Of a stretch of 61,620 nt of DNA, positions 35,245 to 43,686 are shown one piece after another. This stretch comes from JAVBQU01 sp031548675 (GTDB lineage: Bacteria; Bacteroidota; Bacteroidia; Bacteroidales; P3), in assembly GCA_031548675.1 (NCBI GenBank), contig JAVBQU010000068.1, positions 1 to 61,620 of the forward strand, read 5' to 3'. The notes beneath the pieces were generated by a model, which worked only from the letters and a program-made list of their open reading frames with translations, searched no databases and had not been told where the DNA came from. The position numbers and the translations under genes were made by a program. Position 1 is the first letter of the stretch. Every line of letters starts with the position of its first letter.

Positions 35245-35937
35245 ATGAGAAGCTTTATCTCTGATTTTTTCCATCTTATTTACCCTGATATTTGCTTAGG
35301 ATGTAGCAGAAGTCTTATTAAAAATGAACATATTCTATGCAGCCATTGTGTATTACAGTTTCCTAAAACAGCTTTTGAATTCGATGATAAAAATTCTGTA
35401 TTTGAATTATTTAAAGGAAGAATTTCGCTTGAAACTGCTTATGCTCTTGCTTATTTTACAAAAGGAGAGATTTTACAGTCGCTTTTACATCAATTAAAAT
35501 ATAAAGGGAAAAAGGAAATAGGAGTCTATTTGGGAGAATTATCAGCTAAAGATTTTGTAAATCAGAAAAATACGCCATCAATTGATTTGATTATCCCTGT
35601 TCCTATTCATGCTAAGAAATTAAAAATAAGAGGATATAATCAGAGTGAAATGATTGTACGAGGTTTTTCTAATATAGCCAAAATTCCAACTGATACGCAG
35701 TCTCTAGTAAGGAAGACAGCCTCTGATAGCCAGACAAAAAAGAAAAGATGGAATCGTTGGGAAAATGTTCAGGAGGTATTTCATGTTCAACATCCTGAAA
35801 ATATAGCTCATAAGCATGTGCTGCTTGTAGATGATGTGATAACAACGGGAGCGACTTTAGAATCTTGCGCTCAAGAATTACTTAAGGTAGAAGGTTGTAG
35901 GGTAAGTATTGCGGGTGTTGCTTTTGCCGGACATTAA
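35245..35937 (+). CDS. ComF-family phosphoribosyltransferase-like protein
   Basis: 230 residues from ATG 35245 (a TTG two codons earlier is in frame). N-terminal zinc-ribbon-like CLGCSRSLIKNEHILCSHC, then DLIIPVPIHAKKLKIRGYNQSE and the PRPP-binding loop VLLVDDVITTGATL near residue 195. ComF proteins take part in DNA uptake during natural transformation, or act in DNA repair. No other competence gene is in the window, so uptake should not be assumed. Convergent with lpxH. Confidence 0.9.
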   Translation: MRSFISDFFHLIYPDICLGCSRSLIKNEHILCSHCVLQFPKTAFEFDDKNSVFELFKGRISLETAYALAYFTKGEILQSLLHQLKYKGKKEIGVYLGELSAKDFVNQKNTPSIDLIIPVPIHAKKLKIRGYNQSEMIVRGFSNIAKIPTDTQSLVRKTASDSQTKKKRWNRWENVQEVFHVQHPENIAHKHVLLVDDVITTGATLESCAQELLKVEGCRVSIAGVAFAGH

Positions 35938-35960
35938 TTTTGATGAGAATTTTTATGTAT

Positions 35961-36701
35961 CTATTCAAATGAGGATACTGTTAATTCTTTGCCGTCAAAC
36001 ACAGCAAAGAGATGCTTATTTATCCATTCTCCTAAGTTAATATAACGGGTTTTTTCCAGCAATATATCAGCAGGCAGATGTCTATGCCCTAAAATAATGT
36101 AGTCAACAGGATTTTTTTTGATAAATTCTTTGGCAAAAACGATTAATCGTTCGTTTTCTTCTCCTAAAAATATTTCGTCGCTATTACCATTAGCAAGTCT
36201 GCTGCTTTTTGATACATATTGGGCGATGCTGCTTCCTATGTAAGGATGGAGGAATGCAAAAATCTTTTGATTTATTTTTCGTGAATATATCCATTTAATA
36301 AGGTGATATTTTTTATCTCCGGGTCCTAGTCCATCTCCATGCCCGAGAAAGAATTTTTTTCCATTAAATTCTTCAACAACAGGTTTTCTATAAATTTTAA
36401 AATTCATTTCCTGTTCAAAATAATCAAAAACCCACATGTCGTGGTTACCGGTAAAATAACGAATTTCAGTCCCTGTATCAGATAATTCGGCTAATTTTCC
36501 GAGCAGACGGATGTAGCCTTTGGGGACTACATGTTTATATTCAAACCAAAAATCAAAAATATCGCCTAAGAGAAATAAAATTTTAGCATCTGCCTTAATG
36601 GAATCCAGCCACCGGACAAATGTTTTTTCTCGCTCGAGACTGCTCATTTTGTCAGGAACTCCAAAATGACAGTCTGATACAAAATAGATTTTATCCTTCA
36701 T
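35961..36701 (-). CDS. lpxH: UDP-2,3-diacylglucosamine diphosphatase
   Basis: 246 residues from ATG 36701. A longer in-frame start at 36746 would translate through the terminator hairpin at 36727-36758, so it is rejected. Metallophosphatase motifs in order: SDCHFG, LGDIFDFWFE, GNHD, GHGDGLGPGD, LGHRH. LpxH hydrolyses UDP-diacylglucosamine to lipid X and UMP in lipid A synthesis at the inner face of the cytoplasmic membrane. Length and motif set fit LpxH, though an LpxH-like paralog cannot be excluded. It follows the M16 protease gene on the minus strand. Confidence 0.87.
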   Translation of the reverse strand: MKDKIYFVSDCHFGVPDKMSSLEREKTFVRWLDSIKADAKILFLLGDIFDFWFEYKHVVPKGYIRLLGKLAELSDTGTEIRYFTGNHDMWVFDYFEQEMNFKIYRKPVVEEFNGKKFFLGHGDGLGPGDKKYHLIKWIYSRKINQKIFAFLHPYIGSSIAQYVSKSSRLANGNSDEIFLGEENERLIVFAKEFIKKNPVDYIILGHRHLPADILLEKTRYINLGEWINKHLFAVFDGKELTVSSFE

Positions 36702-36726
36702 AAATAATATTTGTTTTTTTAATATA

Positions 36727-36758
36727 AAAAATCCCTGACCATTCAATCAGGGATTTTT
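36727..36758 (-). terminator. Terminator of the M16 protease gene
   Basis: Perfect 12-bp stem AAAAATCCCTGA (36727-36738) / TCAGGGATTTTT (36747-36758), eight-base loop, T-rich on the minus-strand exit. It lies 24 bases after the protease stop and just before lpxH. Confidence 0.85.
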
Positions 36759-36781
36759 CTATTTTAACAAGGGTTTAAGCC

Positions 36782-39601
36782 TTATTTCTTTACAGTTTCA
36801 GGTTTTAACATAACGCGGATATATTGATCTGTATTCAAATATTTTTTGGCAACAGCTTTAATATCTTCATTAGTAATAGCATTTACATCATTAGAGAAAG
36901 TTTCAAAACTTCTGATTTGAGTATTGTACCAATACTTGCTATATAAAAACGATACCCAAGTTCCATTTTGTTTCATTTCGGGTTCGCGCTCGCTGATAGT
37001 TTGTTTTTTAACTTTATCCAAAGTTTCAGCATCGGCACCTTTCTTTTGGTATTGCTTCATAATTTTGAAAATAGCTTTTGTGATAGCATCAATATTTTTG
37101 GGCTGGCACTGAATGATAGCTTGTCCGGTAAGTTTTCCGGTAGGGTATTTTTCAGCACGAAGTCCGATATATGGAGAATAAGCTCCTCCCATTTTTTCAC
37201 GAACCACTTGTGTTAAAGTAATTTGCAATGCATCTGAAAGGATATTTACAGCCATACGCTCTTTAGCGTTATCGAATTCGAAGTTTCTTAGAAGGAAAAC
37301 TCCTAAAATAGACATATCTTCAGTTCCTTTGATAACATCTTTATTTACAACGCCTCTTACAATTGCTGTGTCGCGATACATCCAGTTTTCTTTTCTGTTG
37401 ATAGAAGGTAGGTTACTTAGATATTTGGTAATAGTTTTTATAGAGCTGTCAGCAACATTTCCTACAAAGAAGAATGTAAAATCACTGGCATCAGCAAAAC
37501 GATCTTTATAGATATTATAAATTTCATCTAAATTTAATCCATTGATTTGAGCTTCGGTAGGAACAACAATTTTACGTTTTGAATCTGGATAAAGAGCTTT
37601 GGTTACTCCTTCTGAGTATGCTACTTGTGGATTTGCATCAATATTCTTTATTTGGTTTTTCAATTGTGAAATATATTTGTTGAAAGCTTCGGTGTCTTTT
37701 CTTGGAGCTTTGAAGTACAAATATATCAATTGCAAAGCTGTTTCTAAGTCTTTAGGAGAGCAGTTTCCGCTGAATCCTTCTGTAAGTTCATTAATATAAG
37801 GAGAAATACCAATGTTTTTTCCTTTTAATTTTTTACTTAATTGTGTATTATCAAATGTAGATATACCGCTTTGGTCGATAATAGTTGCAGCTTGAGAAGC
37901 AGCAAAGAATTTATCGTCTCCATATAATGAAGTTCCACCGGGGCTGTAAGCATTGATACGGATTTCATCTTCTTTAAAATCAGTAGATTTTACTACAAAT
38001 TTTACGCCATTGTTTAAAGTATATTCGGTATAACCAAACTCTGTATTAGGTTTAGTAGAAACAATAGTGCCTGCTGTCAAATTTTCGGCAACCAAAGGTT
38101 CTGGTTTGAAATTATCTACATAAGGCTGAGTTTGTTCTTTCTTGGCTGCATCTAAGATAGATAAAATAGTTTTTTCGTTAGGAATATTAACTCCGTCTTT
38201 TTTAGGACCGGTTAAAGTCAATACAAAATTATCGTCGCTTATCCATTGATTTACTAATTCATCCACCTCTTTTAAAGTGATGCCATCTAAAAATGTTTGA
38301 GCGTATTGTAATTCTGTTTTTATACCCGGAATGGGTTCTTGTTCCAAGAAATTATTTACATATTCATGAGAAAATTTTGAATTATCTGTTTTGCCAGCCT
38401 CTTTAGCGGCTTTTTCATAAGAACTTAAGATTTCTTCTTTTTGACGTTCTAGCTCGGTAGCTAAAAATCCATGTTGTTTTACTCTGTAAATTTCACGTAA
38501 AACGGCTTTTAATGCATCTTCCACTTTATTATCTTTAGGAGAGCAAGATCCACCAAATACATCTAAACTACGACTTAGGAAACCTCCGTAAAAAGTTCCG
38601 GCTCCCATAAAAGGGCAATCGGGTTTTTGAGCTAATTCGCTCAAACGATCGTTTAGCATGCCTGTAAATAAATTATGAATTAGTTGGGTACGATAGTCTC
38701 CAACAGTTTTTACAGCAAAGTGAGGTTGTTTCCAGAAAAATTGTAATTGAGTGCTTGATTCTTCTTTATCTGTAGCAATAGCAATTAAAGGCTCTTTGTT
38801 GGCAGGAACATCAAAATATTTACGTTCTTTAGGATTTACCGGTTTTGCATAGCCAGAGAAGTATTGTTTTACTTTAGCTTCCATTTGAGCAGCATCAAAA
38901 TCTCCTACTAAAATAATAGCCATTAAATCAGGGCGATACCACTCTTTGTAGAAATTGCGGATGGTTTCGTATTTAAAAGTTTTCAAAACATCAACAGTTC
39001 CGATGGGTAAACGTTTAGCATACAATGAGTTTTTCAACATAATAGGCCAGGTTGCATCACGTAAACGTTCGTCGGCACCTAAGCGGGTACGCCATTCTTC
39101 GATAATAACGCCGCGTTCGGCATCAATTTCTTTAGCATCCATTAATAAACCGAATGCCCAACCATCCAATACTTTGAAACCTAATTCGATAGTAGAATCT
39201 TTGTCGGTAGGAATAGTAACTTCATAAACTGTTTGGTCAAATGAAGTATAAGCATTAACGTGGCTTCCGAAAGTGATTCCGTTTTTTTGTAAGATATTAA
39301 TCATATCTCCGCCTTTAAAATATTTGGTACCGTTAAAAGCCATATGCTCTGTAAAGTGAGCCAAACCTTGTTGGATAGAATCCTCTAAAATAGAACCGGC
39401 GTTAACAGCCAATTGAAATTGAGCGCGTTTTTCAGGTTTTTTGTTTTCACGGATGTAATAGGTTAACCCATTATCCAATTTCCCAACTCTTACTTTTGGG
39501 TCAACAGGAATTTTGTCATCCAAGTTCAACTTCTTTTGCCCAAATACATTGCAGCCAATAAAGGCAACAACGATAAGCAGTAATGCATGTTTTTTGTACA
39601 T
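36782..39601 (-). CDS. M16 family zinc metallopeptidase (insulinase/pitrilysin-like)
   Basis: 939 residues. Signal peptide about 1-22 (NVFGQ), so periplasmic or outer-membrane associated. The inverted zinc motif HxxEH is AHFTEHMAFNGT (His82, Glu85, His86), with the distal zinc ligand Glu in AERGVIIEEW near residue 163. The second half repeats the M16 fold without the motif (GGTSLYGDDKFFAAS, then GAYSPYIGLRAEKYP), as in two-domain PqqL-type proteases. Probably degrades peptides in the periplasm. It lies between dnaX (upstream, 62-base gap) and its own terminator. Confidence 0.93.
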   Translation of the reverse strand: MYKKHALLLIVVAFIGCNVFGQKKLNLDDKIPVDPKVRVGKLDNGLTYYIRENKKPEKRAQFQLAVNAGSILEDSIQQGLAHFTEHMAFNGTKYFKGGDMINILQKNGITFGSHVNAYTSFDQTVYEVTIPTDKDSTIELGFKVLDGWAFGLLMDAKEIDAERGVIIEEWRTRLGADERLRDATWPIMLKNSLYAKRLPIGTVDVLKTFKYETIRNFYKEWYRPDLMAIILVGDFDAAQMEAKVKQYFSGYAKPVNPKERKYFDVPANKEPLIAIATDKEESSTQLQFFWKQPHFAVKTVGDYRTQLIHNLFTGMLNDRLSELAQKPDCPFMGAGTFYGGFLSRSLDVFGGSCSPKDNKVEDALKAVLREIYRVKQHGFLATELERQKEEILSSYEKAAKEAGKTDNSKFSHEYVNNFLEQEPIPGIKTELQYAQTFLDGITLKEVDELVNQWISDDNFVLTLTGPKKDGVNIPNEKTILSILDAAKKEQTQPYVDNFKPEPLVAENLTAGTIVSTKPNTEFGYTEYTLNNGVKFVVKSTDFKEDEIRINAYSPGGTSLYGDDKFFAASQAATIIDQSGISTFDNTQLSKKLKGKNIGISPYINELTEGFSGNCSPKDLETALQLIYLYFKAPRKDTEAFNKYISQLKNQIKNIDANPQVAYSEGVTKALYPDSKRKIVVPTEAQINGLNLDEIYNIYKDRFADASDFTFFFVGNVADSSIKTITKYLSNLPSINRKENWMYRDTAIVRGVVNKDVIKGTEDMSILGVFLLRNFEFDNAKERMAVNILSDALQITLTQVVREKMGGAYSPYIGLRAEKYPTGKLTGQAIIQCQPKNIDAITKAIFKIMKQYQKKGADAETLDKVKKQTISEREPEMKQNGTWVSFLYSKYWYNTQIRSFETFSNDVNAITNEDIKAVAKKYLNTDQYIRVMLKPETVKK

Positions 39602-39663
39602 AAACTATTGATTTTTATTATTATATTAAGAAAACTATTTTAAAACAATACGATTCTAAATTG

Positions 39664-41457
39664 TTAGAAATCAAGATCTAGATTTAATTCTTCCTTAAAA
39701 AACTTTAGTTCCGGATTTTTATTATACATAAATAAATATTTATCAGTTGGAGAATAAGGTTTTTGATCTTGTATTTGTTCCGCAACTATGGTTTCGATGC
39801 TCAATAAAAAATTATTGGTTTCTTGTTTTAAGAAACTAAGCAAAAAAACTTTTTTATTTTTAATTTCTTCTTCCTGAACTTTATTTACGACCTCATATTC
39901 AATTACATGATTGGATTTGATTTGAGGAACGGATTGTTTGAGCGTTTTATAGAAGTTAGGCGATTCGTCTTTTTGTGTTTCGGCAAATTTTTGCCAAAGT
40001 TCTTCCAACGTTTCTTGCAGTATTTCAGGAGCTTCTTTTTTCAATGCTTCTGCCTGTTTTTCCTGTTCTGCTTTTCTAGCAGCCATGCTGGCTTTTATAG
40101 AAAACGAACCTGCTTTGGCTGTTGATTCTTCAACTTTAGGCTGAGAAATGTTCTCTGTTTTGGGTTGAGGAATATTTTCTACAGGACTATCCTTTTTTTT
40201 TTCAGCCTCTTGCAGATGGCTATCAGTAATATCCTGTTTAATGTCCTGCTTAATAGTTGTAACCGCAGCTTGAATATCAACTTGAGGGGCTGCTGCAACT
40301 GATTGAACTTGCGGGCTTGCGGGTGGAGCAAAGACAGTTTGCTGTTGTACAATATTCTTGAAATTTTCGCTGAATGCACATATATTCAAAAGCATAACTT
40401 CTACCAAAAGCCGTTTATTTCCTGCGTTTCGGTAATTCAAATCGCATTTGTTGCTCAAATCCAGAGCTTTCATTAAAAAGCGGATATCTGCTTTTTGAGC
40501 TTGTTCAATATATTTTTTTCGTACACTTTCGCTTACATCCATTAAGCTAAAAGTTTCGAGTCTTTTACCCATTAATAAATTGCGGAGATGTTCGCCAAAT
40601 CCGCCTACAAAATGCAATCCGTCAAATCCCTTTTCTAGAATTTCATTTAAAATTAAAATGGTTTGGGTTATATCTCCCAAAATTAGATTATCAACAACCT
40701 TAAAGTAATAATCGTAATCCAATACATTCAGGTTATCAATAACCTGACTATAAGAGAGATTTCCACTTGTAAAGCTTACCATTTGGTCAAAAATAGAAAG
40801 AGCATCACGTAAAGCTCCATCAGCTTTTTGAGCTATAATATGTAAGGCTTCCGGTTCTGCCTTTACACTTTCTTTTTGGGCAATAGATGATAAATGACGG
40901 GCTATATCGTTTACGGTAATCCGCTTAAAATCAAAAATCTGACAACGGGAAAGTATAGTCGGAATGATTTTATGCTTTTCTGTAGTTGCTAAAATAAATT
41001 TGGCATAAGCCGGAGGTTCCTCCAAAGTTTTCAAGAAAGCATTGAAAGCCTGATTAGATAACATGTGTACCTCATCAATAATATAAACTTTGTAATTACC
41101 GGCTTGAGGGGGTATGCGGACTTGCTCTACCAATGCACGGATATCATCGACAGAATTGTTTGAAGCTGCGTCTAATTCATAAATATTAAACGATGCAGAT
41201 TGATTGAATGACCGGCACGATTCGCATTCATCGCAAGCTTCTGTATTTTCTGTGGGATGTTCGCAGTTGATAGTTTTAGCAAAAATACGGGCACAAGTTG
41301 TTTTACCCACTCCGCGAGGTCCGCAAAACAAAAAAGCATGAGCTAAAGTATGGGTTTTAATAGCATTTTTCAGGGTATTTGTAATCATCTCCTGTCCCAC
41401 AACTGTATCGAAAGTTATAGGGCGGTATTTTCGTGCAGAGACTACAAAGTTTTCCAT
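39664..41457 (-). CDS. dnaX: DNA polymerase III subunits gamma/tau
   Basis: 597 residues. AAA+ clamp-loader ATPase: P-loop GPRGVGKTT (about 45-53), zinc module with CEHPTENTEACDECESC, IIDEVHMLS, ATTEKHKIIPTILSRC. Domains I-III end near residue 370; a Gln/Pro/Lys-rich linker and a tau-type C-terminal domain follow. It loads the beta clamp in replication. An A10 run (40193-40202 on the complement) encodes Glu419-Lys-Lys-Lys. Either slip direction meets a stop at once, giving 423 or 425 residues, the gamma size of E. coli and Thermus. The methyltransferase gene ends five bases upstream, so they are co-transcribed. Confidence 0.96.
   Translation of the reverse strand: MENFVVSARKYRPITFDTVVGQEMITNTLKNAIKTHTLAHAFLFCGPRGVGKTTCARIFAKTINCEHPTENTEACDECESCRSFNQSASFNIYELDAASNNSVDDIRALVEQVRIPPQAGNYKVYIIDEVHMLSNQAFNAFLKTLEEPPAYAKFILATTEKHKIIPTILSRCQIFDFKRITVNDIARHLSSIAQKESVKAEPEALHIIAQKADGALRDALSIFDQMVSFTSGNLSYSQVIDNLNVLDYDYYFKVVDNLILGDITQTILILNEILEKGFDGLHFVGGFGEHLRNLLMGKRLETFSLMDVSESVRKKYIEQAQKADIRFLMKALDLSNKCDLNYRNAGNKRLLVEVMLLNICAFSENFKNIVQQQTVFAPPASPQVQSVAAAPQVDIQAAVTTIKQDIKQDITDSHLQEAEKKKDSPVENIPQPKTENISQPKVEESTAKAGSFSIKASMAARKAEQEKQAEALKKEAPEILQETLEELWQKFAETQKDESPNFYKTLKQSVPQIKSNHVIEYEVVNKVQEEEIKNKKVFLLSFLKQETNNFLLSIETIVAEQIQDQKPYSPTDKYLFMYNKNPELKFFKEELNLDLDF
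40192..40203 (-). other. A10 slippage site in dnaX, probable gamma-subunit switch
   Basis: Minus strand reads GCT GAA AAA AAA AAG GAT. One extra A gives GAA AAA AAA AAA GGA TAG (stop after Gly423). One A fewer gives AGG ATA GTC CTG TAG (stop after Leu425). Position, just after the clamp-loader domains, matches programmed frameshifting in E. coli dnaX and transcriptional slippage on A9 in Thermus dnaX. Confidence 0.6.
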
Positions 41458-41462
41458 TGAAA

Positions 41463-42257
41463 TTAATTGCTGGGTTTACTAACTACATAAATAATATCTC
41501 CGCCTGAAGCCATACTCTTATCTCCAACGGCGTAATATTCAACTTCTTCGGGAGTTAAAAAATCGGTTAACTGAACTTCTTCAACGCTAAAACCTTCTTC
41601 TTTCATCCGTTGGGCATAATCGTTGCCATATTCGCGGACATGATCTTTTTGTCCGAAATGTTTGGTACGTTCTTCTTCTGTAACTATGCTTTTGTCTTCA
41701 TAAGTAACTTCACGCATTCTGTTAATGGGCGATTGCAAAATGCCCCATCCTCCTATTTTCATTACTCTCCGCATTTCGCGCATGGCTAAACGGTCGTCGT
41801 CAACATGTTCCAAAATATGATTACAAAATATTACATCAAAAGTATTTTCTTCAAAAGGAATAGCTTGGATATCCATTTTGATTCGAGCCAAAGGCGATTC
41901 TATATCTGCAGAAAAATAATCTATATTTTTCTGTTTTTCAAAACGTTTCATAAAACAACGCTCAGGAGCTATATGCAACATCTTGATTTCTTTTGTAAAA
42001 AATTCAGGTTTCACGCGGTTTAAATACAACCAAATCTGACGATGACGCTCTAAGGCTAAACACCAAGGGCATAAAGCATTTTCCCGTGAAATAACATAAC
42101 CGTAAGGCAGCAACTTTCTGTATTTTTTCCCGCAAACCGGACACTGGTATTTTTTCCCTTTATAAAGAATGGAAAACACCGGCATAATCATGTGTACAAA
42201 CAGTTGTATGTATTTTCGAGGTATTTTATTTAAAAAAAAACGAATGATTTTCTTCAT
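41463..42257 (-). CDS. SAM-dependent methyltransferase with zinc-finger-like N-terminus
   Basis: 264 residues from ATG 42257, chosen because the longer frame (to 42296) begins upstream of the promoter -7 box at 42286. The N-terminus is basic and hydrophobic (IRFFLNKIPRKYIQLF). Two Cys pairs follow (CPVCGKKYRKLLPYG, CPWCLALERHR), likely a zinc site. The class I methyltransferase core has MLHIAPERCF, DVIFCNHILEHVDD and MRRVMKIGGWGILQSP. Target unknown; methyltransferases of this kind often act in surface-glycan or lipid pathways. It precedes dnaX by five bases; no functional link is evident. Confidence 0.85.
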   Translation of the reverse strand: MKKIIRFFLNKIPRKYIQLFVHMIMPVFSILYKGKKYQCPVCGKKYRKLLPYGYVISRENALCPWCLALERHRQIWLYLNRVKPEFFTKEIKMLHIAPERCFMKRFEKQKNIDYFSADIESPLARIKMDIQAIPFEENTFDVIFCNHILEHVDDDRLAMREMRRVMKIGGWGILQSPINRMREVTYEDKSIVTEEERTKHFGQKDHVREYGNDYAQRMKEEGFSVEEVQLTDFLTPEEVEYYAVGDKSMASGGDIIYVVSKPSN

Positions 42258-42285
42258 GAGAATCTTATGTGCATAATTTGCTTTG

Positions 42286-42316
42286 CAAATATACAAGAAA
42301 ATTTTGTGGAGAGCAA
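42286..42316 (-). promoter_or_regulatory. Promoter of the methyltransferase-dnaX operon
   Basis: Minus strand TTG (42316-42314), 20 bases, TATATTTG (42293-42286), 28 bases before ATG 42257. It decides the start: the longer frame would begin upstream of the transcript. Confidence 0.65.
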
Positions 42317-42422
42317 TACTTTCTGTGTTCTATACTTTTATGCTATTTTTTACTTTCATAAAAAGTAGATTTGCAAAATTCATTGTTAATTAAAATATAG
42401 TTTACATATACTACTTCGTTTC

Positions 42423-42456
42423 TTTGAAATATGTTCATTAAAATTGATTATCTTTG
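42423..42456 (+). promoter_or_regulatory. Promoter of the guanylyltransferase gene
   Basis: TTTG (42423-42426), 22 bases, TATCTTTG (42449-42456). Good boxes, spacing slightly long. 63 bases before ATG 42520. Confidence 0.55.
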
Positions 42457-42519
42457 CCAAACTAATAGCTTAAATTATTATATTTTTCTTGCAAAAGAAA
42501 TTTAATACAACATTTGATA

Positions 42520-43608
42520 ATGCAAAATTCGAATAATTACTGTATCATTATGGCAGGCGGTGTAGGGTCTCGTTTTTGGCCTCTCAGCCGTGCTTCTCAA
42601 CCTAAACAATTTATAGATATTCTTGGTACAGGAGAAACTTTGCTGCAGCAGACTGTTCGCCGATTGAAAAAAATATTTTTGGAAAGAAATATTTTCATTG
42701 TTACCAGCGAAGCCTACAAGGATTTGACTTTGACTCAGATTCCGGAATTTAAAGAATGGCAAGTAATTACCGAACCTGCACGAAAAAATACAGCCCCATG
42801 TGTATTATATGCCAGTTACAAAATTCATAAACTCAATCCGGATGCTAATATTTTGGTTGCTCCTTCCGATCACATTATTATGAAAGAAGATGTGTTTGTT
42901 AAGGTCGCAAATTTGTCTTTGGAAACTGCGGCAAAAAATGATTATTTAATTACGATTGGAATTACACCGCATTCGCCCAACACAGGCTACGGTTATATTC
43001 AGTTTGAAGATACCGATGAAACTCCGGAAGGTGTTTGCAAAGTAAAACTTTTTACTGAAAAGCCTGAATTAGAAATGGCAAAACAATTTTTGCAAAGTGG
43101 CGATTTTCTTTGGAACGCAGGTATTTTTATTTGGTCATCAAAAAGTATTTTAGCGGCTTTTGCCCAACATTTGCCAGAAATGGATGAAATTTTCAACAAG
43201 GGAATTCCGTTTTACAATACGCCCAATGAAAAAGAATTTATTGCTGATGCATATTCACTTTGCAGAAGTATTTCTATCGACTATGGAATTATGGAAAAAG
43301 CCCAAAATGCGTATGTTATTCCTGCCGATTTGGCTTGGTCGGATTTAGGCACGTGGGGAGCATTGTATGATACAAGACCCAAAGATGAAAATCAAAATAG
43401 CATTGTTGGCAAAAATGTTATGGCTTATGACACTCATGGTTGTTTAATCAACATGCCCAAGGAGAAATTAACAGTGGTACAAGGCTTAGAGGATTGCATC
43501 ATAGTAGAAGAACAAAATATTTTGCTTATATGCAAACGTTCAGAAGAACAAATGTTACGCCAAATTGTGATGGATGTTACCGGAGCCAAAGGCGATAAAT
43601 TTATTTAA
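42520..43608 (+). CDS. manC: Mannose-1-phosphate guanylyltransferase
   Basis: 362 residues from ATG 42520 (a TTG two codons earlier is in frame). Nucleotidyltransferase signature MAGGVGSRFWPLSR with PKQF, then VAPSDHIIM, FTEKPELE, GDFLWNAGIFIW and IDYGIMEK, the standard GDP-mannose pyrophosphorylase pattern. It makes GDP-mannose from mannose-1-P and GTP for mannosylation and for GDP-fucose. It has no PMI (isomerase) domain, so it is the monofunctional type. Possibly supplies the mannosyl donors used by the membrane transferases at 6.7-10.3 kb, which is inference. Single gene, terminator follows. Confidence 0.93.
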   Translation: MQNSNNYCIIMAGGVGSRFWPLSRASQPKQFIDILGTGETLLQQTVRRLKKIFLERNIFIVTSEAYKDLTLTQIPEFKEWQVITEPARKNTAPCVLYASYKIHKLNPDANILVAPSDHIIMKEDVFVKVANLSLETAAKNDYLITIGITPHSPNTGYGYIQFEDTDETPEGVCKVKLFTEKPELEMAKQFLQSGDFLWNAGIFIWSSKSILAAFAQHLPEMDEIFNKGIPFYNTPNEKEFIADAYSLCRSISIDYGIMEKAQNAYVIPADLAWSDLGTWGALYDTRPKDENQNSIVGKNVMAYDTHGCLINMPKEKLTVVQGLEDCIIVEEQNILLICKRSEEQMLRQIVMDVTGAKGDKFI

Positions 43609-43624
43609 AAATAAAGATACAGTT

Positions 43625-43668
43625 TAACGCGTAACAGATTTTTCATGTCATTTGTTACGCGTTATTTT
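43625..43668 (+). terminator. Terminator of the guanylyltransferase gene
   Basis: Perfect 12-bp stem TAACGCGTAACA (43625-43636) / TGTTACGCGTTA (43653-43664), followed by TTTT. Confidence 0.85.
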
Positions 43669-43686
43669 GTTAAGTAAGATTCGAAT

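Noticed and set aside
36702..36746. N-terminal extension of lpxH to an ATG at 36746
   Set aside because: It would be translated from the terminator hairpin of the M16 gene and adds residues absent from LpxH proteins.
40179..40379. Separate 66-codon gene on the minus strand within dnaX
   Set aside because: It is the alternative frame of dnaX that ends at the stop discussed for slippage; nothing indicates independent initiation.
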